Part shown: positions 26,964 through 36,096 of the stretch, piece after piece | Layout of the letters: every line of letters starts with the position of its first letter | Position numbering within the stretch: position 1 is the stretch's first letter | Assembly (NCBI RefSeq): GCF_001904745.1 | Contig: NZ_MRCD01000020.1 | Coordinates: forward strand, 1-64,000 | DNA from: Calothrix sp. HK-06 | GTDB lineage: Bacteria; Cyanobacteriota; Cyanobacteriia; Cyanobacteriales; Nostocaceae | Direction of reading: 5' to 3' | Length of the DNA stretch: 64,000 nt | Notes under the pieces: generated by a model | Seen by the model: only the letters and a program-made list of their open reading frames with translations | What the model was told of the DNA's origin: nothing | Database searches by the model: none | Program-made: the position numbers and the translations under genes

Positions 26964-28049
26964 TTACGATGAAAACTGTTCGATTATTCCACCACCTAGA
27001 ACTTTTTCTCCGTTGTACCAGACTGCTGCTTGTCCTGGTGTAATACTAAATTGAGGTTCGTCGAAGACAATTTTTGCACGCGCTCCTTCTAATGGTATTA
27101 CTGTAACAGGTACAGGTGCCGAGCGGTATCTTACTTGTACTTCTGCACGGATGGGGGTAGATGGTTCTGCTATTGATACCCAGTTGACTCGATGTATTGT
27201 ACATTCGGGTTTTGTGGCTTTGGTTCTGTCACCAACTATTACACGGTTATTAATTGCGTCTATAGAAATAACATACAGTGGTTCGGCGGCTGCGATACCC
27301 AAACCTTTACGTTGTCCGATGGTGTAGTGGTGTGTACCATCGTGTTTGCCAAGTACTTTCCCGTCGATGTCTACTATATCTCCTTCTTTTGGCGCCAGAT
27401 ATTTATCTAGGAATGCACGCATTGAACCGTTGCTTTCCACTAAGCATAAATCTTGACTTTCGGGTTTGTCGGCAGTTTCAAGTTCGTGTTCTGCAGCAAT
27501 ACGACGAGTATCGGTTTTTTGTAATTCTCCTAATGGGAAAATAACCGATGCGAGAATATCTTGCTCTAAGTCATAGAGAAAATACGTTTGGTCTTTGTTT
27601 CTATCTAACGCACGCAGAAGTTCGTGGCGCCCGGTATCTGGGTTAAAATTGATGCGCGCATAATGCCCAGTAGATATTTTATCGCAGTCTAAATTTTCTT
27701 TTGCATAATGAAGCATCGGGCCAAACTTCACACTTTTGTTGCACTGCGAACAAGGTAACGGTGTAATACCCGCACTATAACCAGTCACCAAGTAATCAAC
27801 AATATACGTTTGAAAAACATCACGAATATCCACAACGTGATGGGGAACCCCTAGCTGTTCACATATTTTTGCCGCGTCAAGCATTCCCTCAGAGCAACAT
27901 TGACCTTTCCCCTTCATTAGCCAAAGGGTAAGACCAATCACATCATAGCCCTGATTGTGTAAAAGTGCGGCGGCAGTCGAACTGTCAACGCCGCCAGAAA
28001 GACCAACGACGACTTTTTTCATATAAGGTAAATTAGCTATGGCTACCAT
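26964..28049 (-). CDS. mnmA: tRNA-specific 2-thiouridylase MnmA
   Basis: 361 aa. Thiolates U34 of tRNA Lys, Glu and Gln using ATP and a persulfide relay. The PP-loop [16 protein letters not shown] is near the N-terminus. One catalytic Cys is in [14 protein letters not shown] and the other in QDLCLVES. Further family segments are GQRKGLGIA and the C-terminal [19 protein letters not shown]. The first ATG is used here; an internal ATG at 28022 would give [11 protein letters not shown], the commoner form of the N-terminus. No operon partner. Confidence 0.93.
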   Translation of the reverse strand: MVAIANLPYMKKVVVGLSGGVDSSTAAALLHNQGYDVIGLTLWLMKGKGQCCSEGMLDAAKICEQLGVPHHVVDIRDVFQTYIVDYLVTGYSAGITPLPCSQCNKSVKFGPMLHYAKENLDCDKISTGHYARINFNPDTGRHELLRALDRNKDQTYFLYDLEQDILASVIFPLGELQKTDTRRIAAEHELETADKPESQDLCLVESNGSMRAFLDKYLAPKEGDIVDIDGKVLGKHDGTHHYTIGQRKGLGIAAAEPLYVISIDAINNRVIVGDRTKATKPECTIHRVNWVSIAEPSTPIRAEVQVRYRSAPVPVTVIPLEGARAKIVFDEPQFSITPGQAAVWYNGEKVLGGGIIEQFSS

Positions 28050-28237
28050 CTCTAAATTAACACTAAATAGTTGGGCACAGTATAAAACTCTGCGTCACTT
28101 CTTGTTTCCTCCTAACTCTGTGTTCTCTGTGACTCTATGGTAAATTTTATAACACAGTCTCTTTTTCCAATCTCCACTTTCTAAGCCAATCAGAAATATA
28201 TTTGCTACAACAGATACCAACCAACAATCAAAAGCTT

Positions 28238-29065
28238 ATGTTAAGTGCATTACTACGTCAATTTCAGCCAGCATTGAGTTTACAACTAGTGATGTTGTCT
28301 GGGTTGCTGTTATCCATACCAGTAAAAGCAGAACATCCAAGTAACTTATTACTAGCACAGTTACCAATGCTTCAAAATGAGCCGTTGCCACCACTGCCAA
28401 TTAACCAAGACTCTTATACTGTACCTCCTGTCAATAATGGAACTGGGCAAGTTTTTGAATTTCAAGCTCCACCTCAAAATCCCCAGTACCAACAGGTGCC
28501 CATACCGCAATACAATCAAGCATACGAGCGTTATTCGGTTCTAGTTGACGCAAATGGTTATAGTGGACAATTATTACAACAAGTAAAACGAGTAGAACCA
28601 TCAGCTTACATCCGTAATATTAACGGACGTTCAGTAATTCAAGCAGGAGTTTTTAGCCGACAGCAGAACGCGGTACTAAGAATACAACAGCTAGTAGCCA
28701 ATGGCATAAACTTTTATAACGTTAGATTATTCAACGCAACAAATGGGCAAGAAATAGCAATTACACCTGATGGAGGTGGTATGGGTGGTAGTATAGGCAA
28801 CAGTCCAGGAGATGTTAATCAAAATAACTCCAGCTATTATTACGTTGCAATCCCCACTCGTCCCGAAGACTTTACTCAAATTGAACAAACAGTGTGGCGC
28901 AGCTTAGGACAATATGCAAATAATATTGGAGTTCAGCGTCGTAACCAACCGCGTGGCGCCCATATAGCAGTAGGACCCTTTACCCAACGTGGTCAAGCAG
29001 AACAATGGAACGCAGTATTAAAAAATGCGGGGTTAGGAAACGCAAGAGTTTATTACGGCAGATAG
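28238..29065 (+). CDS. Secreted SPOR-like repeat protein
   Basis: 275 aa from the ATG at 28238; a TTG 36 bp upstream would extend it without adding a better signal. The signal peptide ends near PVKAE. A Pro/Gln-rich linker (about 30-105) is followed by a SPOR-like region with two repeats: YIRNINGRSVIQAGVFSRQQNAVLRIQQLVANGI and HIAVGPFTQRGQAEQWNAVLKNAGLGNARVYYG. SPOR domains bind denuded septal peptidoglycan. It precedes the nnr gene on the same strand by 76 bp. Confidence 0.72.
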   Translation: MLSALLRQFQPALSLQLVMLSGLLLSIPVKAEHPSNLLLAQLPMLQNEPLPPLPINQDSYTVPPVNNGTGQVFEFQAPPQNPQYQQVPIPQYNQAYERYSVLVDANGYSGQLLQQVKRVEPSAYIRNINGRSVIQAGVFSRQQNAVLRIQQLVANGINFYNVRLFNATNGQEIAITPDGGGMGGSIGNSPGDVNQNNSSYYYVAIPTRPEDFTQIEQTVWRSLGQYANNIGVQRRNQPRGAHIAVGPFTQRGQAEQWNAVLKNAGLGNARVYYGR

Positions 29066-29141
29066 ATTACCGTAGGGGCGGGTTAACCCATAACCTAAAA
29101 CTAATATTACCATCTTCAAAACCCGCCCCCTTTCCTTTCCC

Positions 29142-30689
29142 ATGCAAAGACAACAATACATATCCCAAACAATCGTAACAGCAGCACAAATGCGCGAAAT
29201 CGAAGCGCGCATATTTGCAGCAGGAATGCCAGTCGCAGCATTAATGGAAAAAGTTGCAGGACTCATCACCCATAAAATTAGCCAAATAATAAAAAGCAAA
29301 CATAATCAAATAGGCATCCTAGTAGGTCCCGGTCACAACGGAGGAGACGCCCTCGTAGTAGCGCGCGAACTATTCCTACAAGGTCATAAAATAACCATAT
29401 ACAGCCCCTTTGAAAAACTAAAAGAACTAACCTCACAGCACTTGCGCTACGTTCAAAGCTTAGGAATAAATATTTCCAACTCCATCGGTGCCTTACAAAA
29501 CTCTGATTACTTAATAGATGGCCTATTTGGTTTTGGCTTAGAGCGTAACCTAACAGAACCCATCGCATCAGCCATCAACACTATAAACGAATGGTCAAAA
29601 CCAACCATTAGTATAGACATCCCATCTGGAATACACACAGACACCGGGGAAGTACTAGGAACAGCAATATGCGCCACACACACACTGTGTCTAGGATTAT
29701 GGAAACTAGGATTATTACAAGACCGAGCATTAGAATATATAGGAACTTCCGAACTAATAGACTTCGACATTCCGCGCGCTGACATCGAAGCCGTACTATC
29801 TAATACTAAAATTCATCGCATAACTAAACATACAGCCCTTTCAGCAATACCTTTACCACGCCCCGCCGTCACCCACAAGTATAAAGAAGGACATTTATTA
29901 CTAATATGTGGCTCACAAAGGTACGCAGGAGGAGCAATATTAACAGGGTTAGGCGCCCGTGCCAGTGGTGTAGGAATGTTATCAATAGCAGTGCCAGAAT
30001 ATTTAAAACCATTATTAGTAGCCCAACTACCCGAAGCATTAATTATCGGGTGTCCCGAAACACAAACAGGTGCCATAGCTCAATTAAAACTACCAGCCAA
30101 CACACGCTTAGACTCATTTAGCACCATCGCCATAGGCCCTGGTATCACAACTGAAGCGGCGCCAATAGTCGAGCAAGTCCTAGAAAGTACCGACCCATTA
30201 GTAATAGATGCCGATGGTTTGAATATATTAGCAACAATGGGAGCAGTAAAAACGCTACAAAAAAGAAAGGCACCTACAGTACTAACACCCCACACCGGAG
30301 AATTCAAACGTTTATTCCCCGACATACCCGATGCACAAAACAATAGAATAGAAGCAGTACAAACAGCCGCGAAACAAAGTGGCGCCATAATCTTATTAAA
30401 AGGCGCCCGTACAGCCATCGCCAATCCACAAGGCAATATCTGGATAAACCCCGACAGTACCCCCGCACTCGCACGTGGTGGCAGTGGTGACGTATTAACA
30501 GGATTGCTAGCAGGTCTACTAGCACAAGGAATAAATAAATCAACACCTATCGAGCAGACCGTAGCCACCGCAGCATGGTGGCACGCTCAAGCTGGGATAA
30601 TTGGCGCTAGAGAACGTACTGAACTAGGTGTAGACGCACACACGCTTACTCAATATCTACCACTTGTAATAAGCGTTGAACATACTTAA
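29142..30689 (+). CDS. nnr: Bifunctional NAD(P)H-hydrate repair enzyme (epimerase + dehydratase)
   Basis: 515 aa, a fusion of the epimerase (YjeF N-terminal, about 1-220) and the ADP-dependent (S)-NAD(P)H-hydrate dehydratase (about 230-515). Visible motifs are VGPGHNGGDALVVARELF and SIDIPSGIHTDTGEVLG in the first half, then HKYKEGHLLLICGS, VIDADGLNIL, TPHTGEFKRL and the catalytic/ATP segment ARGGSGDVLTGLLAGLLAQG. It repairs damaged nicotinamide cofactors in the cytosol. Confidence 0.93.
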   Translation: MQRQQYISQTIVTAAQMREIEARIFAAGMPVAALMEKVAGLITHKISQIIKSKHNQIGILVGPGHNGGDALVVARELFLQGHKITIYSPFEKLKELTSQHLRYVQSLGINISNSIGALQNSDYLIDGLFGFGLERNLTEPIASAINTINEWSKPTISIDIPSGIHTDTGEVLGTAICATHTLCLGLWKLGLLQDRALEYIGTSELIDFDIPRADIEAVLSNTKIHRITKHTALSAIPLPRPAVTHKYKEGHLLLICGSQRYAGGAILTGLGARASGVGMLSIAVPEYLKPLLVAQLPEALIIGCPETQTGAIAQLKLPANTRLDSFSTIAIGPGITTEAAPIVEQVLESTDPLVIDADGLNILATMGAVKTLQKRKAPTVLTPHTGEFKRLFPDIPDAQNNRIEAVQTAAKQSGAIILLKGARTAIANPQGNIWINPDSTPALARGGSGDVLTGLLAGLLAQGINKSTPIEQTVATAAWWHAQAGIIGARERTELGVDAHTLTQYLPLVISVEHT

Positions 30690-30719
30690 AAAACTTAATA
30701 CAATTTATACTAAAAATAA

Positions 30720-30780
30720 AGCTGTCATTCTGAGCGTTATGCGAAGCATCTCCCGTAGGGTAGCGAAGAATCTCTGATTT
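30720..30780. repeat. Interspersed repeat (TGTCATTCTGAGCG type)
   Basis: Sequence of the widespread TCATTCTGA-x-CG ... GAAGAATC kind; a second, longer member is at 55475-55576. It supplies the last codons and stop of the truncated DUF262 frame. Confidence 0.6.
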
Positions 30781-31057
30781 GCACAAATTTTTCTGGTTCT
30801 TTTCTATTTTTAGCAGCTTTATCAAACTTACACAAACCAAGAAATTTAGTATTTTTGGATAGTTCGTCAACTAACTCTTGTAAAGAACCGCGTAGTATAC
30901 CTCTACGCTTCTCCATATCATTTAACTTAAGACTACCCGAATTAATTCTTTCAAATAAATCTCTTCTGACTTCTTCGTCTGCATTTTCTGAAAGTTGAAT
31001 CATCCGAATACTAGTTCGTTTAAAACGTCTCTGATTTCTCCTCTCTGCTTCTGTCAC
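30737..31057 (-). pseudogene. Fragment of a DUF262 (GmrSD N-terminal domain) gene
   Basis: 106-codon open frame whose core matches part of a DUF262 domain: SIRMIQLSENADEEVRRDLFERINSGSLKLNDMEKRRG, then LRGSLQELVDELSKNTKFL. Intact DUF262 proteins are several hundred residues long. This piece lacks the N-terminal nucleotide-binding part and the rest of the C-terminus. The tail DSSLPYGRCFA comes from the adjacent repeat. It is probably the residue of a modification-dependent restriction or related gene. Confidence 0.7.
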
Positions 31058-31190
31058 TATATGGTAAATATAATTACATGCATTACACAGGCGAGATGCC
31101 TGTGCTACAATCCACCAAAACGTAAGACATGAAGTACTAAGTATATACGCTCACCCTATATTTACCGCTTGTAGTAGCACAAAAAGCGGT

Positions 31191-32093
31191 TTAAATAAGT
31201 AAAAAAATAGATAAATCCTGTTGTTTCTCTTTTACACTTTGAATATGCCGAATAATAACCGCAATCGGATTAATCCCATATAAAATTAGTAATATCATCC
31301 AACAAATTAACTTAATGCTGCTAAAAATCGTAGTTCGAGTTAACCACTCATGAATTGCAATGCGAGCTTCATCTAAAAACCCGTCATATTCTTGTTTATT
31401 TAACGACTCATGAAAAACGTCTGCCTTAATTCCATGAATACCGCTCACCATATACTTACCCATTTGAATACGCTTTAGCTGCGCTACTTCAAGGTGGCAT
31501 AAATCGTGATAATGGATACAGACATTTCGGATTCTAATATGTTCATTTTGAATTTTAATAGGAATAAGACTTATACAGCCAAATCTTTTTTTTAGATTAA
31601 TTACTAAAGGATGATTAGTACATACAGCCAAGCACAATTTTGCCCAAGTAAGATGATATCTAAATCGTAGTTTACTAATATCAAATTTAACAGGTACCTC
31701 TAATACTTCTGTTTTTATAATTACTTTTGTATTCTTTTGATAATGTATATTATTCAAGCTAGCAACGTCTATATCTGTGTAGTAAAGCTCTTTTAAAAAT
31801 ATAAATAAATAGTTGGGAATGAATTTATAATTATAATTTACTAATTGTAGATATTCTTTGAGTCTAAATTTAAAATCGCATTTATAATTATATAACTTTT
31901 CTGCCTCAAGTTGATGGCGCCGCTTGTAGATAACGTAGGCACGTAGTAATAATAACTTTAGTCTCTGCTGTTTGACTTTATCCTTGCTTTTAATAGCTTC
32001 TTTTCCTAAAAAAGCCATTGTCAAAGCTTGTGCTTGTTGGTGAGAAAACTGCTTAAAGTTGGGATTCTGAAATACATCATGTTTAATTAGCAT
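31191..32093 (-). CDS. Hypothetical Lys-rich protein with C-terminal membrane segment
   Basis: 300 aa from the ATG at 32093; the open frame extends 45 codons upstream to 32228, but MLIKHDVFQNPNFKQ looks like the natural start. Basic, AT-rich in base composition, with HQQAQALTMAFLGKEAIKSKDKVKQQRLKLLLLRAYVIYKRR near the N-terminus. One clear hydrophobic segment lies near the end (SIKLICWMILLILYGINPIAVII). Possibly a tail-anchored protein. Family not recognised. It sits in a decayed region, so recent acquisition is possible. Confidence 0.5.
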   Translation of the reverse strand: MLIKHDVFQNPNFKQFSHQQAQALTMAFLGKEAIKSKDKVKQQRLKLLLLRAYVIYKRRHQLEAEKLYNYKCDFKFRLKEYLQLVNYNYKFIPNYLFIFLKELYYTDIDVASLNNIHYQKNTKVIIKTEVLEVPVKFDISKLRFRYHLTWAKLCLAVCTNHPLVINLKKRFGCISLIPIKIQNEHIRIRNVCIHYHDLCHLEVAQLKRIQMGKYMVSGIHGIKADVFHESLNKQEYDGFLDEARIAIHEWLTRTTIFSSIKLICWMILLILYGINPIAVIIRHIQSVKEKQQDLSIFLLI

Positions 32094-32225
32094 TTTTTGG
32101 TTTTGATAATAAATATTGATAATTAAGCTAACGGATATTACAGTATAAACACGTATTTCAAGTCGAAATGTTGCCCACTTTAAGAAAAATTTATAAATCT
32201 TAGCTATTTTTAAAGAAATATTAGT

Positions 32226-32366
32226 CAATTTGTTACTATTAGCTTGGGAATAGCTACTGTAATCCCAACTAGCAACATTTCTCTAGCAAGCTTAATTGCT
32301 ACCGCAGACAAAGCGCTTTATGAAGCAAAGCGACAGGGACGCGACCATTACGTACACGCGCTCTAA
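32226..32366 (+). pseudogene. 3' remnant of a GGDEF (diguanylate cyclase) gene
   Basis: 47 codons with no start read FVTISLGIATVIP...SLASLIATADKALYEAKRQGRDHYV and then a stop. This is the C-terminal end of a GGDEF domain (the SLGIA and ADKALYEAKRQGR signatures). Everything upstream, including the GGDEF loop itself, is gone and replaced by the 5' region of the divergent hypothetical gene. Confidence 0.8.
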
Positions 32367-32468
32367 GTCGATAAAAAAATTCAACCATCAGGTATACAAA
32401 TTAATTAGAAAGTACACTCATTATTTATAGAAGTAAGAGGTTTTATATTTTTGAAGTAAGTAGGATAC

Positions 32469-33230
32469 ATGATGTTTCCGCTCTGGTTAAAAGCAGGTTT
32501 TTGGGGTTTAGTTGGCGGTTCTGCGCTGCTACTAGGTTCGGCAGTGGGTTATTACGCTAAGATCCCTCAACGCGCGATTGCTGCAATTATGGCTTTTGGT
32601 GCTGGTGTTTTAATTTCGGCGCTTTCGTTTGAGTTGATGGACGAAGCTTACAAGCGTGGTGGCTTTGACTCAACATCAATAGGATTTATAGGTGGTGCTG
32701 TGGTATACACAGTAGCAAATTGGTTTCTAGCGAATCTTGGCGCCAAGCATCGTAAGCGCTCTGGCAATCATCAGCCATCAGAGGAGGAAAACAATGGAAG
32801 TGGATTAGCAATTGCAGTTGGTGCATTACTAGATGGTATTCCTGAGTCTATTGTAATTGGTGTGAGTATGATTCAAGGAGGAGTTGTTAGTTGGGTAACT
32901 GTAGCGGCTGTTTTTTTATCTAATGTTCCTGAAGGACTTTCTAGCGCTGCTGGTATGAAAAAAGCAGGACGTTCAACTGGCTATATCTTTGGGGTTTGGG
33001 GAGGTATTGCTATTATCTCTGGCGTGGCAGCACTTCTGGGCTATGCTTTGTTCAGTCGCTTTTCAGAAGAAGTTATTGCCGCAACCACTGCTGTAGCAGC
33101 AGGCGCTATTTTGGCGATGCTTACAGATACTATGATTCCAGAAGCGTTTGAGCAAGCTCATGATTTTGCTGGGTTGATTACCGTTTTGGGGTTTCTCGCT
33201 GCTTTTGTTCTTAGTAAGCTTGCTGTTTAA
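32469..33230 (+). CDS. ZIP-family metal transporter
   Basis: 253 aa inner-membrane protein with about eight hydrophobic segments. The two signature metal-site helices are present: ALLDGIPESIVIGVSM (TM4) and FLSNVPEGLSSAAGMKKAG (TM5). In place of the usual first His of TM4 there is an Asp (LLDGIPES). Between TM3 and TM4 lies the variable loop KHRKRSGNHQPSEEENNGS, which is hydrophilic with only one or two His. Probably imports zinc or another divalent metal; not in an operon. Confidence 0.85.
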   Translation: MMFPLWLKAGFWGLVGGSALLLGSAVGYYAKIPQRAIAAIMAFGAGVLISALSFELMDEAYKRGGFDSTSIGFIGGAVVYTVANWFLANLGAKHRKRSGNHQPSEEENNGSGLAIAVGALLDGIPESIVIGVSMIQGGVVSWVTVAAVFLSNVPEGLSSAAGMKKAGRSTGYIFGVWGGIAIISGVAALLGYALFSRFSEEVIAATTAVAAGAILAMLTDTMIPEAFEQAHDFAGLITVLGFLAAFVLSKLAV

Positions 33231-33293
33231 GTTAAATATTTTGATATTTTTTTAAGTTGGGTTATGCTTCGCTATACCCAACCTACGTCTTGT

Positions 33294-33869
33294 TTAAAGT
33301 CTTTTTTGTGCCATTACTATAAGTTGTTGCGCTTCAGGGTAAGAAGTTGTTCCGGATTTGACTGTTCTTAGTTGGTTGATTATATCATGTATTTCGGCTT
33401 TGAATTGCTGAGTATCAGACGGCGCCGATACAATTAACCTTTTTATATCTCGGTTTGCTGCTTCGAGTATTTGTTTTGCTTCAGTTTCATAGCGTTGTCT
33501 GCTTTGGATAGTTCCTAAGTTTGTCTGATATTGGGCAATTAGTTTTTGTGCTTCGACGTAACCCGCTTCTTTGACGTCTATATTTTTAAGTTGCTGAATG
33601 GCATTGTTCCATTGTTCTGCTATTTGTTCCCATTTGTCTGCGGGGTGTGGTGGGTTTTGCGATGCTTTTGCTGCTTCGATGGCATATTGTTTTGCTGCTT
33701 CTATATAATTGTTGCTACCTGAGTTATCTATGGTTCGGTATTTAGCTTGCACTGATGCTAGTATTTGTTGTGCTTCGAGGAAGCGAGGGTTCTCTTTAGG
33801 AATTTCATTGAGTCTGTTAATTGCTTGTTGCCATAGTTCTGAGGCAGTTTGTGGTTGTTTCGGTTGCAT
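33294..33869 (-). pseudogene. 5'-truncated helical-repeat protein gene
   Basis: The frame from the only ATG encodes 191 aa, but it stays open upstream for 34 more codons (IQIKAYKQELQDAQTATLIAAAQQFDIEAQK) to a stop near 33960 with no start codon. The sequence there matches the style of the body, so the true N-terminus seems lost at the junction with the haemagglutinin fragment. The body has three related units of about 75 residues (ELWQQAINRLNEIPKENPRFLEAQQILASVQAKY; EQWNNAIQQLKNIDVKEAGYVEAQKLIAQYQTNL). If ATG 33869 is used, a short protein could still be made. Confidence 0.6.
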
Positions 33870-33961
33870 TTTTTGCGCTTCGATGTCAAATTGTTGTGCA
33901 GCAGCAATAAGTGTAGCTGTTTGAGCATCTTGTAGTTCTTGTTTGTAAGCTTTGATTTGTA

Positions 33962-34294
33962 TTGGGAGACGCTAGTAGCGTTACAATTAATACGAGTTCT
34001 TTAAAAATGAGTAATTATGCAGGTGTGAGCGTTGATAACTTTGGTAATGTCGGAGGAGCAGGTAAACTTACAATTAATGCTAACTCTCTACAATTGAGTG
34101 ATAAAAGCAGTATTGGCGCCTCAAGCATCTCCAGTAAAGAAGGTAATATTACTATACAAGCAGATAATCTACAAATGCGGCACCAAAGTCAAATTACTAC
34201 AAATGCCAGTGGTACAGGTAACGGTGGTAATATTAATATAGATGCGAATACGAATATTAACTTAGAAAACAGTGATATCACAGCAAATATCGCT
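33962..34294 (+). pseudogene. Fragment of a haemagglutinin-type (two-partner secretion exoprotein) gene
   Basis: Beta-helix repeats typical of cyanobacterial filamentous-haemagglutinin-like proteins: SSVTINTSSLKMSNYAGVSVDN, AGKLTINANSLQLSDKSSI, GNITIQADNLQMRHQSQITTNASGTGNGGNINIDA, ENSDITAN. There is no signal peptide or TPS domain, and the frame departs from the repeat pattern after about 34290. Both ends are missing. Confidence 0.75.
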
Positions 34295-34564
34295 AAAGAG
34301 ATAATGCCCTATTTTACAGATATTTTGATGACTCAAGCCACAGTCACTTTTGGGATTTTTATAATTTCTGCACAGACTACTACATGATTAGCAACTTCCC
34401 TTAGTGGTATCACGTCTCAAATGCTTGGGCTTCTTGGGTTAGCTTTTACCGAGCCTTTTTGCAGATGACGTTAAAAGTCGAATATATAACTGAGGATAGT
34501 TACAAAGCAGAGTAAATATTGCTAAAATTTGTAAAGTAAATTACAAAATTTTATATTTATTATA

Positions 34565-35341
34565 ATGACAACAGCTTTAATTACTGGTGCTTCTGGCGGG
34601 ATTGGTAAAGCTTTTGCTGAGGAACTCGCTGCTCGTAATAACAATTTAGTACTTGTCGCGCGCTCTGAAGAGAAGCTTCATCAGTTAGCATCAGACTTGC
34701 AAGCTAAACATGATATTGAAATTGATGTTATTGTCAAAGACCTATCGGAAGCTGGTTCGACGGAACATGTCTTGGATTATACAAGGAACCAAGGAATTAC
34801 CATTGATACGCTAATCAATAACGCTGGTTTTGGAGACTATGGAGACTTTGCCGAGCGTGATGGTGAGCGGCAAATGCAAATTATTCAATTAAATGTCTTG
34901 GCACTTGTTGATTTAACACATAAATATTTACCCTTGATGCGGCAGCGACGCAGTGGTGATATTATTAATATTGCATCAATAGCAGCATTCCAACCGATAC
35001 CTTATATGTCAGTGTATGCCGCAAGTAAGGCGTTTGTACTAAGCTTTAGCGAGTCGCTATGGGCAGAGAATCGCGCGCTTGGTATACGTGTTTTGTGTGT
35101 TTGTCCTGGCCCAATAGACACGAACTTTTTCACTGCGGCAAAATTTCCACCCACTATTGCGGCAAAAAATACTCAAATCACCAAAGTTGAAACAGTTGTT
35201 CGAGACACTCTCCAGGGTTTAGAAAGAGGTGAATCAGTAGTTGTCAGTGGTGGTTTGACTAGTCATTTGATACCGAAACTATCACGACTTGTACCACGTC
35301 GAACTTTGGTAAGTGTGTTAGAAAAGCAGTTTAAAGCGTAG
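34565..35341 (+). CDS. Short-chain dehydrogenase/reductase
   Basis: 258 aa, NAD(P)-dependent oxidoreductase of the classical SDR type. Cofactor motif TGASGGIGKAF, NNAGFGDYG, catalytic Ser in NIASIAAFQP and the YAASK catalytic pair. The substrate is unknown; the subtype resembles the DltE/YqjQ-like group (LVARSEEKLHQLASDL). Monocistronic. Confidence 0.88.
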   Translation: MTTALITGASGGIGKAFAEELAARNNNLVLVARSEEKLHQLASDLQAKHDIEIDVIVKDLSEAGSTEHVLDYTRNQGITIDTLINNAGFGDYGDFAERDGERQMQIIQLNVLALVDLTHKYLPLMRQRRSGDIINIASIAAFQPIPYMSVYAASKAFVLSFSESLWAENRALGIRVLCVCPGPIDTNFFTAAKFPPTIAAKNTQITKVETVVRDTLQGLERGESVVVSGGLTSHLIPKLSRLVPRRTLVSVLEKQFKA

Positions 35342-35370
35342 TGTCTGGATGTTACTTGCATTTTATTAAT

Positions 35371-36060
35371 TTATTGCCTTTGTCTTAACCTTTGTAATTT
35401 CAGCATGGTGATACATATGGTTAGCCATAAAAAACCTACTCCATAACCAGCTATTATATCTGTAGGCCAGTGAACACCTAAGTACAAGCGGCTTAAACCA
35501 ATGGCGCCTATTAAAATGATTGCTATAAAATAAATAATTTTAGAATATTTAGAGTAGCGATTTGCTAATAGATAAGCTATAAAGCCATACAGTACCATTG
35601 AGCCTAGTGCGTGGCCACTTGGAAAACTATAAGATGTCTCTACAATTAATTGTTTCCACAACTGTGGACGAACTTTAGAGAAAAATAGCTTTAATCCTGT
35701 ATTTAAAATAAATGCACCCAAGCAAGTTAATACAAATATCATTGCCTCTAATCTATAACGGCGCCACAAAAGCGTTAATATAGTTATTCCGGCAAGAATT
35801 ACTACTACACTTGAATTTCCTAGTTGGGTTATAAATAACATTAAATTATCAAGACTAGGGTTCGCGTAAGAGCGTATCCATAATAATATAGACTTATCGA
35901 ATGCAAAAGATTCTCGTTCTAAAACCTCTTCGGCTAGCTTTGCTAAAACGAATAGAATCACTAAACAAACAGCTAATCCACCAATGCCAAGGGCGCCAAT
36001 TAAGGTAATTAATCTTGGGTGTATATAATGTAACCAAAATCTAGAAATTTTTATGACCAT
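35371..36060 (-). CDS. PAP2-family membrane phosphatase
   Basis: 229 aa from the ATG at 36060; a TTG further upstream is less likely. Integral membrane protein with about six segments. All three PAP2 motifs are present: KLFFSKVRPQLW, YSFPSGHALGS and SRLYLGVHWPTDIIAG. Likely substrates are phosphatidic acid, undecaprenyl pyrophosphate or another lipid phosphate. It follows the histidine kinase gene with a 37-bp gap on the same strand and may belong to the same operon. Confidence 0.87.
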   Translation of the reverse strand: MVIKISRFWLHYIHPRLITLIGALGIGGLAVCLVILFVLAKLAEEVLERESFAFDKSILLWIRSYANPSLDNLMLFITQLGNSSVVVILAGITILTLLWRRYRLEAMIFVLTCLGAFILNTGLKLFFSKVRPQLWKQLIVETSYSFPSGHALGSMVLYGFIAYLLANRYSKYSKIIYFIAIILIGAIGLSRLYLGVHWPTDIIAGYGVGFLWLTICITMLKLQRLRQRQ

Positions 36061-36096
36061 AATTAATTGTATATAGCTTAGGTGCAAGATATGAAT

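Noticed and set aside
34388-34564. Insertion-sequence remnant after the haemagglutinin fragment
   Set aside because: No transposase-like translation or terminal inverted repeats could be found.
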